Of a stretch of 64,000 bases of DNA, positions 33,312-45,110 are shown piece by piece. The stretch spans positions 62,001 through 126,000 of the forward strand of contig CAMPDV010000527.1 of the NCBI GenBank assembly GCA_946699065.1, read 5' to 3'. Under the pieces are notes generated by a model. That model searched no databases and was not told the origin of the DNA. It saw only the letters and a list, made by a program, of their open reading frames with translations. Origin of the DNA: Loxodes magnus. Lineage: Eukaryota > Ciliophora > Karyorelictea > Loxodida > Loxodidae. Position 1 is the first letter of the stretch; every line of letters begins with the position of its first letter. The translations under genes were made by a program, and so were the position numbers.

Positions 33312-36300
33312 AAGAAAGTAAATAACAATAAATATTTAATTTTATATTTTAATAAATAATTTATGTTAAATAAATAAAATTACTTAAAATAGTTTATTAA
33401 GATACTTTTTATATATAATAAATTATAAATTTTACATAACTTTGTTCGTAATATAAGTAGAATAAAGAGATAAAAAATAAAATTTCAGTTTATATATAAA
33501 TAAATAACTATTTAAATATGAATTGTAAAGCATAATAATAAATAATCTATTTAGCTTTTGATATTAAAGCATTATTTTATATAATTATTTAGTTGAAAAT
33601 CTTTAAATTATTGCACTTAAGCTTGAAAATGATAAAAAGGAAAACAGCTAGAGTATATAATAAAGAAGTTTAGTAGAGAATTGACGAGTAAAGAATAATT
33701 TGGAAACATTAAATGACAAGTTTCGGTTAATAAATAATATAAAAGGATGTTATAATTATTCTCTAAATATTAAGTTTAAATGAAAATATATCTTATTATA
33801 ATACGAAACTAAGTTATTTTAATTTGGTCTAAAATTCTTATGTAGTTATCATATAAGCTATACCTAAATAAGAAATTAATATCTTAATAAATTAAAGTTT
33901 CACTTTTTACAAAAAATAAAGAACTTCATTGATACTTTGATCGGTAACATATAATTAGTTTAAATTAGCTATTTTCTAGTTTGTATTCTAATAGATTTAT
34001 TAAATACTATAATAATAATTAAATTTTAAGAATTATTAAAAATAATATAGACCAATCTTATCAATAATCTTATCAAATCACTTTAACCATTTCTATCTTA
34101 TACATTTCTATTAAATTATTAAATTATTTAAACCAAACCATAAATATAACCATCCCTTAAAAAATCTACTCTTACTTTATTATATCAAATTAAGCCCAAA
34201 GCTTCTCTTTAAGTATAGAAAATAAAAATATTTTTGATAATAATGAAAAATAAATTATTATTTTATAAAGATTGTATAATAGTAACTAATATATATTTGT
34301 ATAACTTACTTATTTATAAAATTTGCTAAACTTATTTAGTTAATTAATAAATTAAATAGCTTTCTATATGATAGAAGTAACTTATACCCTTTATAGTAGA
34401 ATAATAACCTTAAGATTTTATAAAAATGTAATTAATTAAGATTTTTATAATGTATTAATCTCTATATGGTTATACTAATATTAAACGATCATAATACTAT
34501 TGATTAAATACATTCATTCTAAATGTTATATCTTAGTGTTGATTTAAAAATTAATTTATTTTAAGATATTATAAAATTTCATATCTCAAATAAAGTTTAT
34601 TCTTAATGGTTTAATATTAAAAACATAGTAGAAGGATTTTATTAAATTCCCTAAGAATTTAAATTAAATGTTAGCTTTGATTAATATAATATCTTAAATT
34701 TAATATATTAATCCTTTATTATATATTTAGTATATTTAATAAGACTTAATTTTAGTGAAATACTAATTAAAATTAGAATAAATAAAATATTTTATCTTTT
34801 TTATTTTTAGTTTATATGAATAAAGATATTTAGTGTTATTGATTGATTTTATTCTCTTTTTCATTAACTTTGTTGACTGAAAGTTAAATAAAAGATTAAA
34901 TATTTTTGTTATCTATTAAAAAATATTTTCCAGTTCTCTTGATGATTTACTTTTGAGCTGTTTATTTCTCCTTAGTTATTGAAGTAAAGCTTTTATTAAT
35001 TAATGGTTTTTTAAAATGAATGACTTTTAAGTTTTTTATTTTTCAGTTTAGATATTAATTTAACAAAATACTTTTAATCTCTTTTGAATAAATAATTCAA
35101 TGAATTACAATAATAGCAAGAATTGTTTTATTTTTTACTTATAAATTGAATATCTTCTATTATCATTCAATCTTTAACTCTTTCTTTAATTAAGTAGAAA
35201 AATGATTTTAACTGCCTAATCCTCTTGTTTATTGAAATATTTGATTTTAGTGATAAGCTTAATTTGAGGTGAGTTTTGTGGGTTGATGGTTAAGAATTGA
35301 TCTGTTTGTTGAGATAAATGTTGATGGTATTTGTGGATTTGTTAATTGACTATAATGTTGATATATTGCATAGTTATATTAAATATATTGATAGTTATAA
35401 TATGTTGAATTATAAGTTAAGTATTTGAATAAAAAGATTACAATATAAGTGTATTTATTTTGTAATAATTTAAAGTTTGATTTGATTTATACTTTATGTT
35501 GTATATCTAATTAAAGTAAAGAAAATTGTAGATTAAACATAAATTTAAAATTATAAATATCTAAATTTATTATTCTTTTATTTAGATATTTAATTATAGA
35601 CAAATATTTATCGTTATAAATTTAAAAAATTAGAATTTTATCTCTAATTTTATTTTAATTTAAATTAAGAAAAAAGTAGATTGGAATTATATAAAGTTTA
35701 ATAAAATCTGATTTAAAATGATAGAATTATTTTAAATGTTTACCTTAATAATAAACTATAATATAGATTTTTTAAAAGTAATCAAAATATTATCAATCTC
35801 TTAAGAAACTAAATTTATAATTTGTTCATGTTTATTTTTATTTTTTACATTGAGGAAGTAGAAATAAATTAAATTTAATATCTTAAAATAAATCTTTTTA
35901 CAGTAGAGTTATTTTAGTATCTCTCTAAAATAGATAGTAAATAATATATTTTATAGATACAAATTGTTAAATAAAATTTCATCTATATAAAAATAATATT
36001 TACTATCTATTATAGAGATATAAAATAATTAAGTCTTAAGTATAATTTGAGATAGCCTTTCTATAGTAAAATATGTATATAAAATATATTATTTTTATGG
36101 CTTTTAATATTTAAAAATATAGATAGTTTTTAAATAAATTTATCTTATTTTCATTTATTTTTATCTATAGAAAACTAATAAAAAATTAATAATAAAAATT
36201 GTATAATCTGAGTTAAATAAAATACTTAGCTAAATTAATAATTTAATAACTAATTCCTACCTTTAAGTGTGATAAAACTAATTAATTATTAACATTTTGA

Positions 36301-38935
36301 AGCATAATTACTATGATAAGTTATTTTAATCTTTATATTTAATAAAATTTACATTTTATATATATTTTAATTTTAACATTTAAGAGTAGATATTAATTGC
36401 AATCTGCTATAACTTATATTTATCACATTTCAAGATTGCTTAAATAGACAAATATATCAACATTTTTAAACTAAACTAATCTATTATACTAAGAGCAGCT
36501 AGCTTTAATACAAACTATTAAATTAACATTTTAAAAATTAAACTAACCTAAAATATTTAATGAAGGTATGAAGCATACCTATAAAAGTAAAACATGTAAT
36601 TCAAATTAATTTAAAAGAGAAATTATCAAATAATAATAAAATAATTTGATAAAAGTTAAAAGCTGAAGTAAAGAATTATTATACTATTTTACAATATTAT
36701 ATTTTAACTTTTACAAAATACAGATTTATTATGAACAAAATTACCTTGCAACAGTAAAAACTCTTATGCAAAATTACAAATATACAAATATAACCAATAA
36801 ATAAACACATTAAACATAAAGAGAGAAAATTCTATTTACAAAATATTTAAAACTATCTAAAAATATTAAAAAGTACAATAATCCATAAAATAAACATAAA
36901 ATTCATAAAAAATTTAAATTAATTTCATTCTAATTATTAAAAATATCTTAAATAATTAGAAATATCATTAAACCCTAATTAAATTTAAAAAATTTCATAA
37001 AATAACTTTAATTTTATTTTTAAAAAAGATTAAAAAAATTGATATATTATTTGAAAATCTAAATAAAAATATATTTATTAAAAAACAGATAACTGCTAAG
37101 CTTGCTTTAATTACATTAAATGAATAACAATCATTAATAAATATTTAATTTTTTTAAGTTTTTAGTGATTAATTAATAAGATAATTAATGTTTAAGAAAT
37201 TTCTCTTTATTTATACTTAGTTTAATAAAGCAAATAATAAATAAAATTAGAAATTTATAAGATTTTTTAATTAATCTTTTATAACTTAAATTAGTCTGAT
37301 TATATAACATAATATTTTTCTTGTTTCTTTTGAATTACTAAAATATCTTTTATATATGTTTACTTTTTCTTGAATTGCTTTTTTAAATATTTCATTTTAT
37401 TTAGCTACGAATTATTTATAATATGTAAATTTATGTATAATAGTTTTTTAGTGTTTTTTCTTTTGAAAGAATTTTGTAGCTAATTAAGATTAAACTTATT
37501 TAATAGATATTTAAAACTAAAATAATTTAAAATTTATGTTTACATTATACACTTTATTAGATTAATTATATAAAATCATATTTAATGCTATACTTAAATC
37601 TTCATTAGAATAAATAGAATTTAATAAAAAATAATTAATAATTTAAATTAAAAAATACAGTTATAAGTTAAGAAGTTTTAGAAGCAAAGAAAATGAGAAT
37701 AAAAATTAAAACAAGAAATTAATTATAAATTAATTATTATTTTCTAAGCTAAAAATAACTTAATAAAAATAAATAATCATATTTTTAACTATTAACTTAG
37801 TTATTATAACTCTATTTATTTTCATATTATCTGATATTTTATTATACAATTATAATTACTATGCATATAATTTAAAAAGTTAACTATGCAAAAAAATAAG
37901 TAACTAAAATTGAAAAGCAATTAAGTTGTTATAATAAATAAAGATTCTTTGTAAATAAATAACAGAAACATTTACTATAATAAAGAGTATTTAGTGAATC
38001 ACATTACATAGCATTCATCAATTCATTTTTAGTATAATATTAAATTAAAAGAAAATCATAACTTGGCTATAAGAAGACTATTTATTTTATAAACATTTTC
38101 AAAATGTTTTTTAAGAAAGTTGAGATAAAATTCTATATTTTCTTTTTCTAAGCCTTTAAAATATTTTTAATTCTAATATAAAATTATAAAAAGTAATCAA
38201 AAATTGATATTTAAATTTAATTATTTTTGGTTTTAACAGATATTTTTAAATACTTTATTAATTGATAAATAGCTATTTCGAAAGATAAAGTTTAATTAAA
38301 ATATTTTTACTAATTATTGAATCATATTTTAGTTTTATTTTACAAAAATAGTATTAAATAAAAATTAAATACCCAGCTTTTTATTAAGATAGAAAAACTA
38401 TAAGAAAATATTTATTAAATGTTATTCAATTAACCTTTTATTTCTTTTTTGTTTATGATTTTAATTGTAAACATTCATTTTTAATAATTGCTTAAGTTTT
38501 ATCTATGGATTTTTATATAAAACATAAGAAATAATATCAATTAAAATAAAGTAAGATATTAAAATCATACTACTGTTGAAAAAATTTGCTTAAAAAGATT
38601 TAGAAAGTAAAAAAGTAAATTAAATAGTCCATCATTTAGATTTAAATGTAAATAACTTTATCTACTCTAAATATAATATTATTATAAAAATTGTATTCCT
38701 GAATGTTTTATAATAATTATTTAACATTAATTTAAATATTAAAATTAACTTAGATTGTAAAATATATGTTAATTACTTAAGTTATGGTAAGTAAAATTTA
38801 ATCTACTTATAGTAAATTATTGTTGCTTTTTAAATTTAAGTTATTTTATTAAAAATAAAAGCTTATTAAGCTTTTTATAATAATTAAGTTAGGAATTATT
38901 CTTTAATTATTTATTTTTAATATTTTATTAAGATT
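33312..38935 (+). other. Unit 1 AT-rich spacer
   Basis: About 5.6 kb with no coding island. It contains an imperfect palindrome at 35918-36020 (arms of about 40 bases). A T/G-rich tract lies on its left (about 34800-35420, with repeated TTGATGG) and an A/C-rich tract on its right (about 36420-36980), so strand composition switches near the palindrome. All of this recurs in the spacers of units 2 and 3. The site used by the SINE-like insertion in the other units is uninterrupted here at 34035-34048. Confidence 0.6.
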
Positions 38936-39950
38936 AAGAGGCAAATCAATACCAAACAAAGGAAAAACCGTAGACGGATTATTGTTCGACTGGTTAAGAA
39001 GAGAATTTTATATTTGAATAATACTGCACAGCAATAAAAGTAGAATTAAAAATTGAAGACAAAGAAATATTTATAGATGATGGTAATAACAATTAAAAAG
39101 GAAAGAAAAACATTAATCGTGCAATATGAGAATATAGAGTATATGTAGAAGATAGAAAGGATGGAGTAAATGATAACAACATTACAATATAGAAAAACAT
39201 TATTTGATGAATATGTAGTAGGACCACCTAACTACCTGAGATATAATAAAAATAGAAAAGAAGAAATATGTCACCTATTTAGAATAAGAACGAGATGTAA
39301 TGGGAGTTAGGATTACTTAAAAGAAAGACACCTAATTATGACAAGTCAGTGCCTTTTCTGTAACAATGCAAGAGAAAACGAAAGGCATATCATAGAAAAC
39401 TGTTCAGAATACAAAGAAGGAAGATAATAATGTATCTGAAATCTTAGAGCATCAGGAGTGAGAGATAAGGAATGGAACTATTTGATATAATATGAGGAAC
39501 GGCAAATTCGAGAAATTCATTAGAATCTAAGAAAATTAAAAAGAGCTAAAGCTGACTTGATAATAAAAGATTATATCAAAAATATATTAGAAAAAAGGAA
39601 AAGAGGATATATAGAAAAGAAAATTGAATGCAAAAGAGAAATAAGAAAAGACTATAGAGCAGGAAAAGGATAATTTTTATGAGTGTATAGAAGCTTGATC
39701 AAGAAGAAAAGAATTAGAAATGAAAATTAGTAAGATATGTAAGAAAAAATAAATAAAGCTTGTAATAAAGATCTAAAAATGCGTAGATAGATAGAAGACA
39801 GAAGAAAAAGAGTTAACATTGAGGAAAGTGAGGAAGATATGTAACTAATAAGAGAAGAATTTCTATTACCTGAAGGCTTACTTGAAGAAACGGACATATA
39901 TTGAGATATGTAAAGAGCTGCGCACCAACGAGGTGCTACGCGCTCTATAA
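38936..39950 (+). mobile_element. 5'-truncated LINE, ORF2 C-terminus (unit 1)
   Basis: An open frame from 38936 encodes the C-terminal end of a non-LTR retrotransposon ORF2. A stretch reads LFDEYVVGPPNYLRYN, then HLFRIRTRCNGSQDYLKERH, followed by the zinc-binding motif CLFCNNARENERHIIENC (C-x2-C-x8-H-x4-C, 39350-39403) and a long basic tail with acidic end. These features follow the reverse transcriptase in many LINE clades. TGA occurs at Trp-like positions (CIWNL, FLWVY, IYWDM). The fragment ends in the 3' hairpin at about 39915-39948 with its TATAATC tail. No reverse transcriptase or endonuclease domain remains. The minus-strand standard-code ORF 39727-39954 is an antisense shadow. Confidence 0.8.
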
Positions 39951-40525
39951 TCAAATTTATTTATTTATTTATTATTTAATAGTTATTGTAGAAAAATAAA
40001 GATTTTTAAAAATAATTATAATAAAGTACTTATTTTTAAAGTATTACTTCTATTGATATTTAGCTTATATTATTTTATAATTAGTAAACTTATATTTTGT
40101 TCTTTACAAATTTTAATTATTCATTTTTTAGTGATTCAAAGCTATTTTTATCAATTTTAAAATAGAAAGTCTCTTCATTTTTTATAATAAAGTAACTTAT
40201 TAGGCTTCTATAGAGTAAGAGATAAATATTATTAAATACTAAAACTTAAATATTTCTACACTTTATTTTCAATTTAAATAAACATTTAAAAAAGAGATTT
40301 TCCTATTAAGTTTAATCTATTTAAGATAGTTTTAAATATTCTTTCCTATTATAAGGATTCTTCCTTTTATTACAATTATTACAATTATATCTTTTATTTT
40401 CAATCTATATTATCTCAAACTATCATATTTATTTTCACTATTATATTCAAACTTTTCTTCTCTCAGACCAAATATCAAAACGTTCAAATCAATTTAGGTA
40501 GAAGGTTTTAAATATAACCAATAGT
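39951..40525. other. AT-rich linker
   Basis: AT-rich DNA between the LINE tail and the next coding island; equivalent to 51021-51594 and deleted between units 3 and 4. Confidence 0.55.
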
Positions 40526-40870
40526 ATGAAAGAACCTATTTAAGCTTCTAATTCCTAACTTCAGTCGAAATCAACTGATAGAGCAAAAAACTTGAGAAAA
40601 CTCATCTATTTGAAACAAGAAATTAAAATAGTGCAATATGAAAATTAGAAAATACATTTTAGGGCAACCTGATTTGAATAGTTGAAGATATCGAAAAAGA
40701 ATAATTAAAGTATAATTAGAAATGTTTAAATAAAATAAATTAATTATTTCAAGAAGTAGAAAATCTAAGAAGAGACTCAAAAAAAAGAAATTGAAGATAA
40801 GAAGTTTTACTTTCTTATTATATAAAGAACAAAATTTGGATAAGCAATTAAAGCTGAATTATTATAATAA
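40526..40870 (+). CDS. Small coiled-coil ORF, unit 1 (frameshifted)
   Basis: ATG at 40526 starts a basic/Gln/Ser N-terminus (MKEPIQASNSQLQSKSTDRA) of the kind seen in the zinc-knuckle elements. Compared with the unit 2 copy at 51595 it lacks one base near 40594. Only after changing frame does it give the coiled coil that unit 2 has in frame (SAIWKLENTFQGNLIW, then VEDIEKEQLKYNQKCLNKIN). No knuckle follows. It may be the 5' part of the element whose 3' end is at 41748-42055. Confidence 0.4.
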
Positions 40871-40871
40871 A

Positions 40872-41747
40872 CTATTATTATTATTTATATTAATTTTAAA
40901 TAAAAAAAATGGAATAATCTATTCGCCTTTCCAAAAACCAAATTAAGAACGCAAAAAGGAAAGCTGCGAAACTAATGCAGAAACAATAACGAGAAGAAGA
41001 TAAATCAAGTTCCTATCTGAAGGAAAAGTTATAATTGGAACAATAGAGACGAATCCAGTAAAAGTACAAAAATAATCAGAAATCTAAATATAAATTGACT
41101 AAATGAAAACAATAATACAAAATTATTAGGAAACAATTTACAATCAAGGGGAAAAAATAAGAGAACTAATGAATACTATCGAAGATTAAAACAACGAGCT
41201 ACTAATAATAAGACGACAATTGATTTAAAATAATTTAGTCACGGAATAGTAACTATATGAATAATCTCAATCGAATTTTAAGCAAGAACAAAATATGATT
41301 ATTGAAAAAGTTTCTACATAAACAAACATCCAAGAAAAATAGAATGACGAAAAGATTAATATAGAATTACTCCAAAGAATCGATTAACTTGAAAAAAAAG
41401 TATTTCTGAAGAGATTCAAGAAAAGACCAATCAAAAATTGCTATTATTGCAAATCAAAGTGACACCTATTACAAAATTGCGATCAGTGGAGATAAATTTA
41501 GATGAAAGAACAACAAAGAACGTTAAGAATGTTTAGCAGACTCTGAATCACCGAAACGGGAATTTACAAGAAGAAGATATTCGTATAAAAGACAGAAGAT
41601 TCTCAGTGGTTCCATCCACAAAAAAAATGGCGGTGGTATCCATCCACGCTAAAAAAATGGTAGCAAAAACCTGGTTGAAAATCCAGGGAATGCTAAACTT
41701 TAATTACTTTTAGTTTACTATTATTATTATCTATATTAATTTTGATA
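40872..41747 (+). mobile_element. Compact zinc-knuckle retroelement, family 2 copy b
   Basis: An insertion of about 815 bases (40903-41717) between direct repeats of about 30 bases (40872-40902 and 41718-41747, a few mismatches). The matching position in unit 2 (51942-51972) has a single copy of the target and no insert, so the event is directly visible. The element begins 6 bases before the ATG and ends with TTACTTTTAGTTTA, the same end as copy a at 9.7 kb. The TSD mismatches imply some age. Confidence 0.85.
40909..41678 (+). CDS. Gag/ORF1-like CCHC protein, family 2, frameshifted
   Basis: ATG at 40909 begins MEQSIRLSKNQIKNAKRKAA, homologous to the 9.7-kb copy. A single-base change in frame near 41027 is needed to continue the match (GKVIIGT; YNQGEKIRELMNTIEDQNNE). 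The knuckle CYYCKSKWHLLQNC (41439-41480) has all four ligands with Trp as TGA. The Trp-rich tail (HPQKKWRWYPST, KWQQKPGW) matches copy a, including the final Pro-Gly-TGA at 41676. ATG-to-TGA distance is not a multiple of three, confirming a net frameshift. Probably inactive, with the RNA-binding motif intact. Confidence 0.7.
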
Positions 41748-42055
41748 GGGAGGAGCAATCCTACAACTGAGATTTACTTTAAATACTGTACCAGGAAATA
41801 CCATGAACGAAGAACCGAACAAGAATCTTGTAGAAGCCAAGAGAAGATAAGACTGAAGAAGCATCAAGTAAAGTTAATGATGAAAGATGCCAGATATATT
41901 AATGTCTCTTCGGGGGAATTCAAATCAAGGCCCTATAGAAGACAAGATTCACAAATGATTGTTTGCGGTTTGGAAGATTTCAGCAAAGAGATATTTAAAC
42001 ATTAAAAATCTTTATTAAAGAACTGCATGCCATTGGGGTGCTACGTGCTCTATAA
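41748..42055 (+). mobile_element. Second LINE 3' end fragment (unit 1)
   Basis: Encodes TEIYFKYCTRKYHERRTEQE and DARYINVSSGEFKSRPYRRQ in one frame, similar in layout to the 20-kb LINE tail (NARRITSSSQVGEI). It ends with a degenerate 3' hairpin at about 42015-42047 (AGAAC against GCTCT) and TATAATC. The unit 2 copy at 51973-52281 is 5-10% different in its first 100 bases, then nearly identical. Confidence 0.6.
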
Positions 42056-42203
42056 TCTTATTTATTAATTTATATAATTTAAAAAGTTTATTATACTAAT
42101 TTAAATCTATTTAAAATATGATTATGATTGTATAAATTATAAATATAGCCGTTATTCATAATTTAAGTATAAATAGTCTAATAAAATAAAAAATTATAAT
42201 AAA

Positions 42204-44042
42204 ATGTAAAGCAGGACTGATTAATCAACTAGTAGCTAAAACTATACACCAAATAGTTCAAATTGTTAATCCTCTTCTGATCGATAATAAGAAGAATCTA
42301 ATAGACACCACCAAGAAACTTAAGTAGCAGCCTAAATCCAAAACAATTTAGCATAAGATTAAAATAAAAAAAATAATTTGATAAATTAAAAAGAATCAAT
42401 AAAAGAGTATTAAGATTAAGAAATATCGCTTCCAATGAAGAGATTTCATGAACACTTAAACTAAGAAGAAGAGTTTTCTTAAGAATAATAAAGCATTAAG
42501 TAGTTTAAAAGTAATAAATAAACTTTATTTTCAAATTCTTATATTCTTCAAAATATTTGTTAGTTCCTTAAAAATATAGACATTTGTAGATTACAGTAAG
42601 TTAGTTAATTTCTAAATAAGTTTAAGTATTAATTTGAAAAGTTAGAAATAAAAAAATATTCAAGTAATAAAGGCTACGTTTAAAATAAAACAAACTGAAC
42701 TCTCAAACAAATTTTATAATCTGATACTAAATTTCTTTAAATTAATACTTAAAATTGATAAGAAGAAAATTAAGCAGAAAAAATCTTTCAATAAATAAAG
42801 AAATGCTTAGAACTAAAATTAAATTTATATCAAAAAGGATATAAACTAGTATAAGAAATTCATTTAATTGGACTAAATAATTTAGGTAAAACCTTTCAAG
42901 AATATATTTCAAAATGCTCAAATCTAAAAAAACTTGTTTTAAGGTTTAACTTATTATTGGAAGAAAATTTAAATTTTTTGTAAAATTTGACTCGTTTATA
43001 ATCCTTAGAAATCTTAGACATAAATTAGGAATCGATAACAGGAAAATTTCTAATAGACTACTGTTAAGGATTAAATTTAAAGGAACTAAAAATATTTATT
43101 AAAGGAATTAATAAAGAAATGTTATTATAATATTTGTAATAAAAAGGAAATTTGTTAGAAGAAATAAATATTAACTATAATAGAGATATGGACAAGTATA
43201 TTTATCTTTGTCCTAATTTAAACAAAATTGACTTTTATGTAATAAAAAGTTCTTAAGATTAATTCATATTGAAGTTAAAAAACTTTAACCTTAGTAGTTT
43301 AAAAATTTATCGAAACTTATAAATATAAACAATGTAAGAATTATTTTCTAAGTAGCATAATAATTTATAGCAAATTGAGATTTATTTTTGCAATAATTTT
43401 AATGATAATCAACTGATATCTTTAATGTAAAACTGTTCTAGTTTAGAATCTATTATATTAGATTCATTATATGAACTTACTAATATATCTTTGAAGAAAA
43501 TAGGAGATTTTGGATAGAATTATAAAGAAATATCTTTTATTTCTGTTAGCCAACTTTCTAATAAAACTCTATGTTATATTTTTGAGAATTGTAGAAAACT
43601 AACAAAGTTATCTCTTAATTAAATGAAAAAACTAAAAAATAAGACTTTATAATCTTTGAGTTAAAACTGTAAGGAGTTAGAAAGTTTAAAATTGATAGAT
43701 TGCATAATGTTAGATGAGAATTGAATAGATGAAATAGTTAAAATAAGCAAATTAAAATAATTATAGTTTTAAGGAACGTAACTAAATAATAAAGATATAG
43801 TAAAAATAGTAACTAACTGTAAACATTTAAAAATATTAAATCTTATGCGTTTAAAGGATGTTACATAAGAAGGCTTTCCAATTTATGATTTAGAGGGATA
43901 AGAATATCCTTTTTATAGAAATCTTAAATATCTATATATTAGTGGAACGTCAATAAGAGAACAGTGGGTTAGAAAACTTAAATAGAAGTTCGTAAGGATG
44001 ACAGTAATCCATAATGTCGAGAAAGGTAGCAAACAAACTTGA
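42204..44042 (+). CDS. F-box/leucine-rich-repeat protein, copy 2
   Basis: 613 codons from ATG 42204 to TGA 44040, uninterrupted under the inferred code. Disordered Gln-rich N-terminus; F-box near residues 112-150 (YILQNICQFLKNIDICRLQQ); LRRs to near the C-terminus (SNLKKLVLRFNLLLEEN; ELESLKLIDCIMLDENWID; HLKILNLMRLKDVTQEGF). Internal TGA-for-Trp codons match copy 1. It lacks copy 1's indels, so it is probably the functional form. A cytosolic or nuclear SCF adaptor is inferred from the domain pair. The upstream 100 bases are strongly AT-rich and conserved between copies, so the promoter is probably duplicated with the gene. Confidence 0.85.
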
Positions 44043-44761
44043 AAGAAAGTAAATAACAATTTAATTTTCTATTTTAATAAATAATTTATGCTAAGCAAAT
44101 AAAATTACATAAAATAGCTTATTAAGATACTTTTTATATTGCATTATAAAATATAATCTTTACATAACTTTGTTCGTAATAAGTAGAATAAATAGAAATA
44201 AATAATGTTTCAGTTGTTATATATAAATAAATAACTATTTAAATATGAATTGTAAAGCATAATAATAAATAAACTATTTAGCTTATGATATTAAAGCATT
44301 ATTTTATATAATTATTTAGTTTATAATATTTAAATTATAGTACTTAAACTTTAAAATGATAAAAAGGAAAGCAGATAGAGTATATAATAAAGAAGTTTAG
44401 TAGATAATTTATGAGAAATGAATAGTTTGAAAATAATAAATGACAAGTTTAGATGTAATAAATAATTAAAAAAAATGTTATAAGTATGCTAAAATATTAA
44501 GTTTAAATGAAATATCTCTTATTATAATACGAAACTAAGTTATTTTAATTTGATCTAAAATTCTTATGTTGTTATCATATAAGTTATAATTTAATAAGAA
44601 ATTAATATCTTAAATAAATTAAAGTTTCACTTTTTACAAAAAATAAAGAACTTCATTGATACTATGATCGGTAACATATAATTAGTTTAAATTAGCTACT
44701 ATCTAATTTTAATTCTAATAGATTTATTAAATACGCTAATAATCATTAAATTTTAAGAACT
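44043..44761. other. 3' flank of LRR copy 2
   Basis: AT-rich flank conserved in all units up to the SINE-like insertion point; no coding island. Confidence 0.5.
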
Positions 44762-45110
44762 ATTAAAAATAATATTCATAATTAAAAAGATGATGGGAGC
44801 TGAGATTGACCTTCTGAATCATACTTTCTGGTTTTATGGCTAGGAACAAGTTCCTTTCCTGTCGCTGAGAAAGTCCCTGATCAAAGTCAACCTTTGCAAG
44901 GGAACGCCTTCCTCTTGATTATCCACTCCTGGTAGGGGCTGGCTTGAAGCCTGGCTGCCCATAGCGATGGAGCTCCCTGGCAGCTGCTTTTCGAAAGCAA
45001 CAGGATATCCCCGTTATCCCATGAAGGGAGTGTTGGGGTCATTAAACTGCAAGAAGTTGCAATCCAAAACTCTTTAAGTTGGAATTAATTAATTAATTAA
45101 AAATAATATA
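44762..45110 (+). mobile_element. SINE-like structured element with 14-bp TSD (unit 2)
   Basis: A 321-bp GC-rich insert (44776-45096) between exact direct repeats ATTAAAAATAATAT at 44762-44775 and 45097-45110. Unit 1 has one uninterrupted copy of this target at 34035-34048. The insert shows several self-complementary blocks (GCTTTTCGAAAGC; GGCTTGAAGCC) and ends in repeated AATT. A pol III A-box-like GAGCTGAGATTG (about 44799) and a weak B-box-like TGATCAAAGTC (about 44878) are visible. All frames are open, so coding cannot be tested that way, but unit 3 has a 1-base indel, which argues against a protein. It is mobile, structured and of unknown origin. Confidence 0.75.

Larger units (their letters stand above)
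31405..42133 (+). repeat. Tandem array unit 1 (10.7 kb)
   Basis: First of four direct units. Order: F-box/LRR gene (31473), AT spacer, LINE C-terminal fragment (38936), coiled-coil ORF (40526), inserted zinc-knuckle element (40872-41747), second LINE 3' end (to 42055). It lacks the SINE-like insertion. Its LRR gene differs visibly from copies 2-4 (roughly one base in ten in places), yet its spacer from about 34500 to 37520 is almost identical to that of unit 2. Start-to-start distance to unit 2 is 10731 bases (ATG to ATG). Confidence 0.9.

Noticed and set aside
36968-36980. CCCTAA motif that could suggest a telomere
   Set aside because: A single occurrence with no tandem repetition; not a telomeric tract.
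33312-38935. CRISPR-like or short tandem arrays in the spacers
   Set aside because: No regularly spaced short direct repeats; only the long unit repeat and one palindrome are present.
39727-39954. Identical 75-aa minus-strand ORFs at 39727-39954 and 50797-51024
   Set aside because: Shadows of the LINE C-terminal fragment; their identity only reflects the tandem repeat.
40571-40780. 69-aa minus-strand ORF
   Set aside because: Antisense to the coiled-coil ORF at 40526.
44776-45096. SINE-like element as a protein-coding gene, or as SRP, RNase P or U3 RNA
   Set aside because: One frame is open in unit 2, but openness means little in this code and a 1-base indel in unit 3 breaks it. I could not match the conserved cores of those RNAs.
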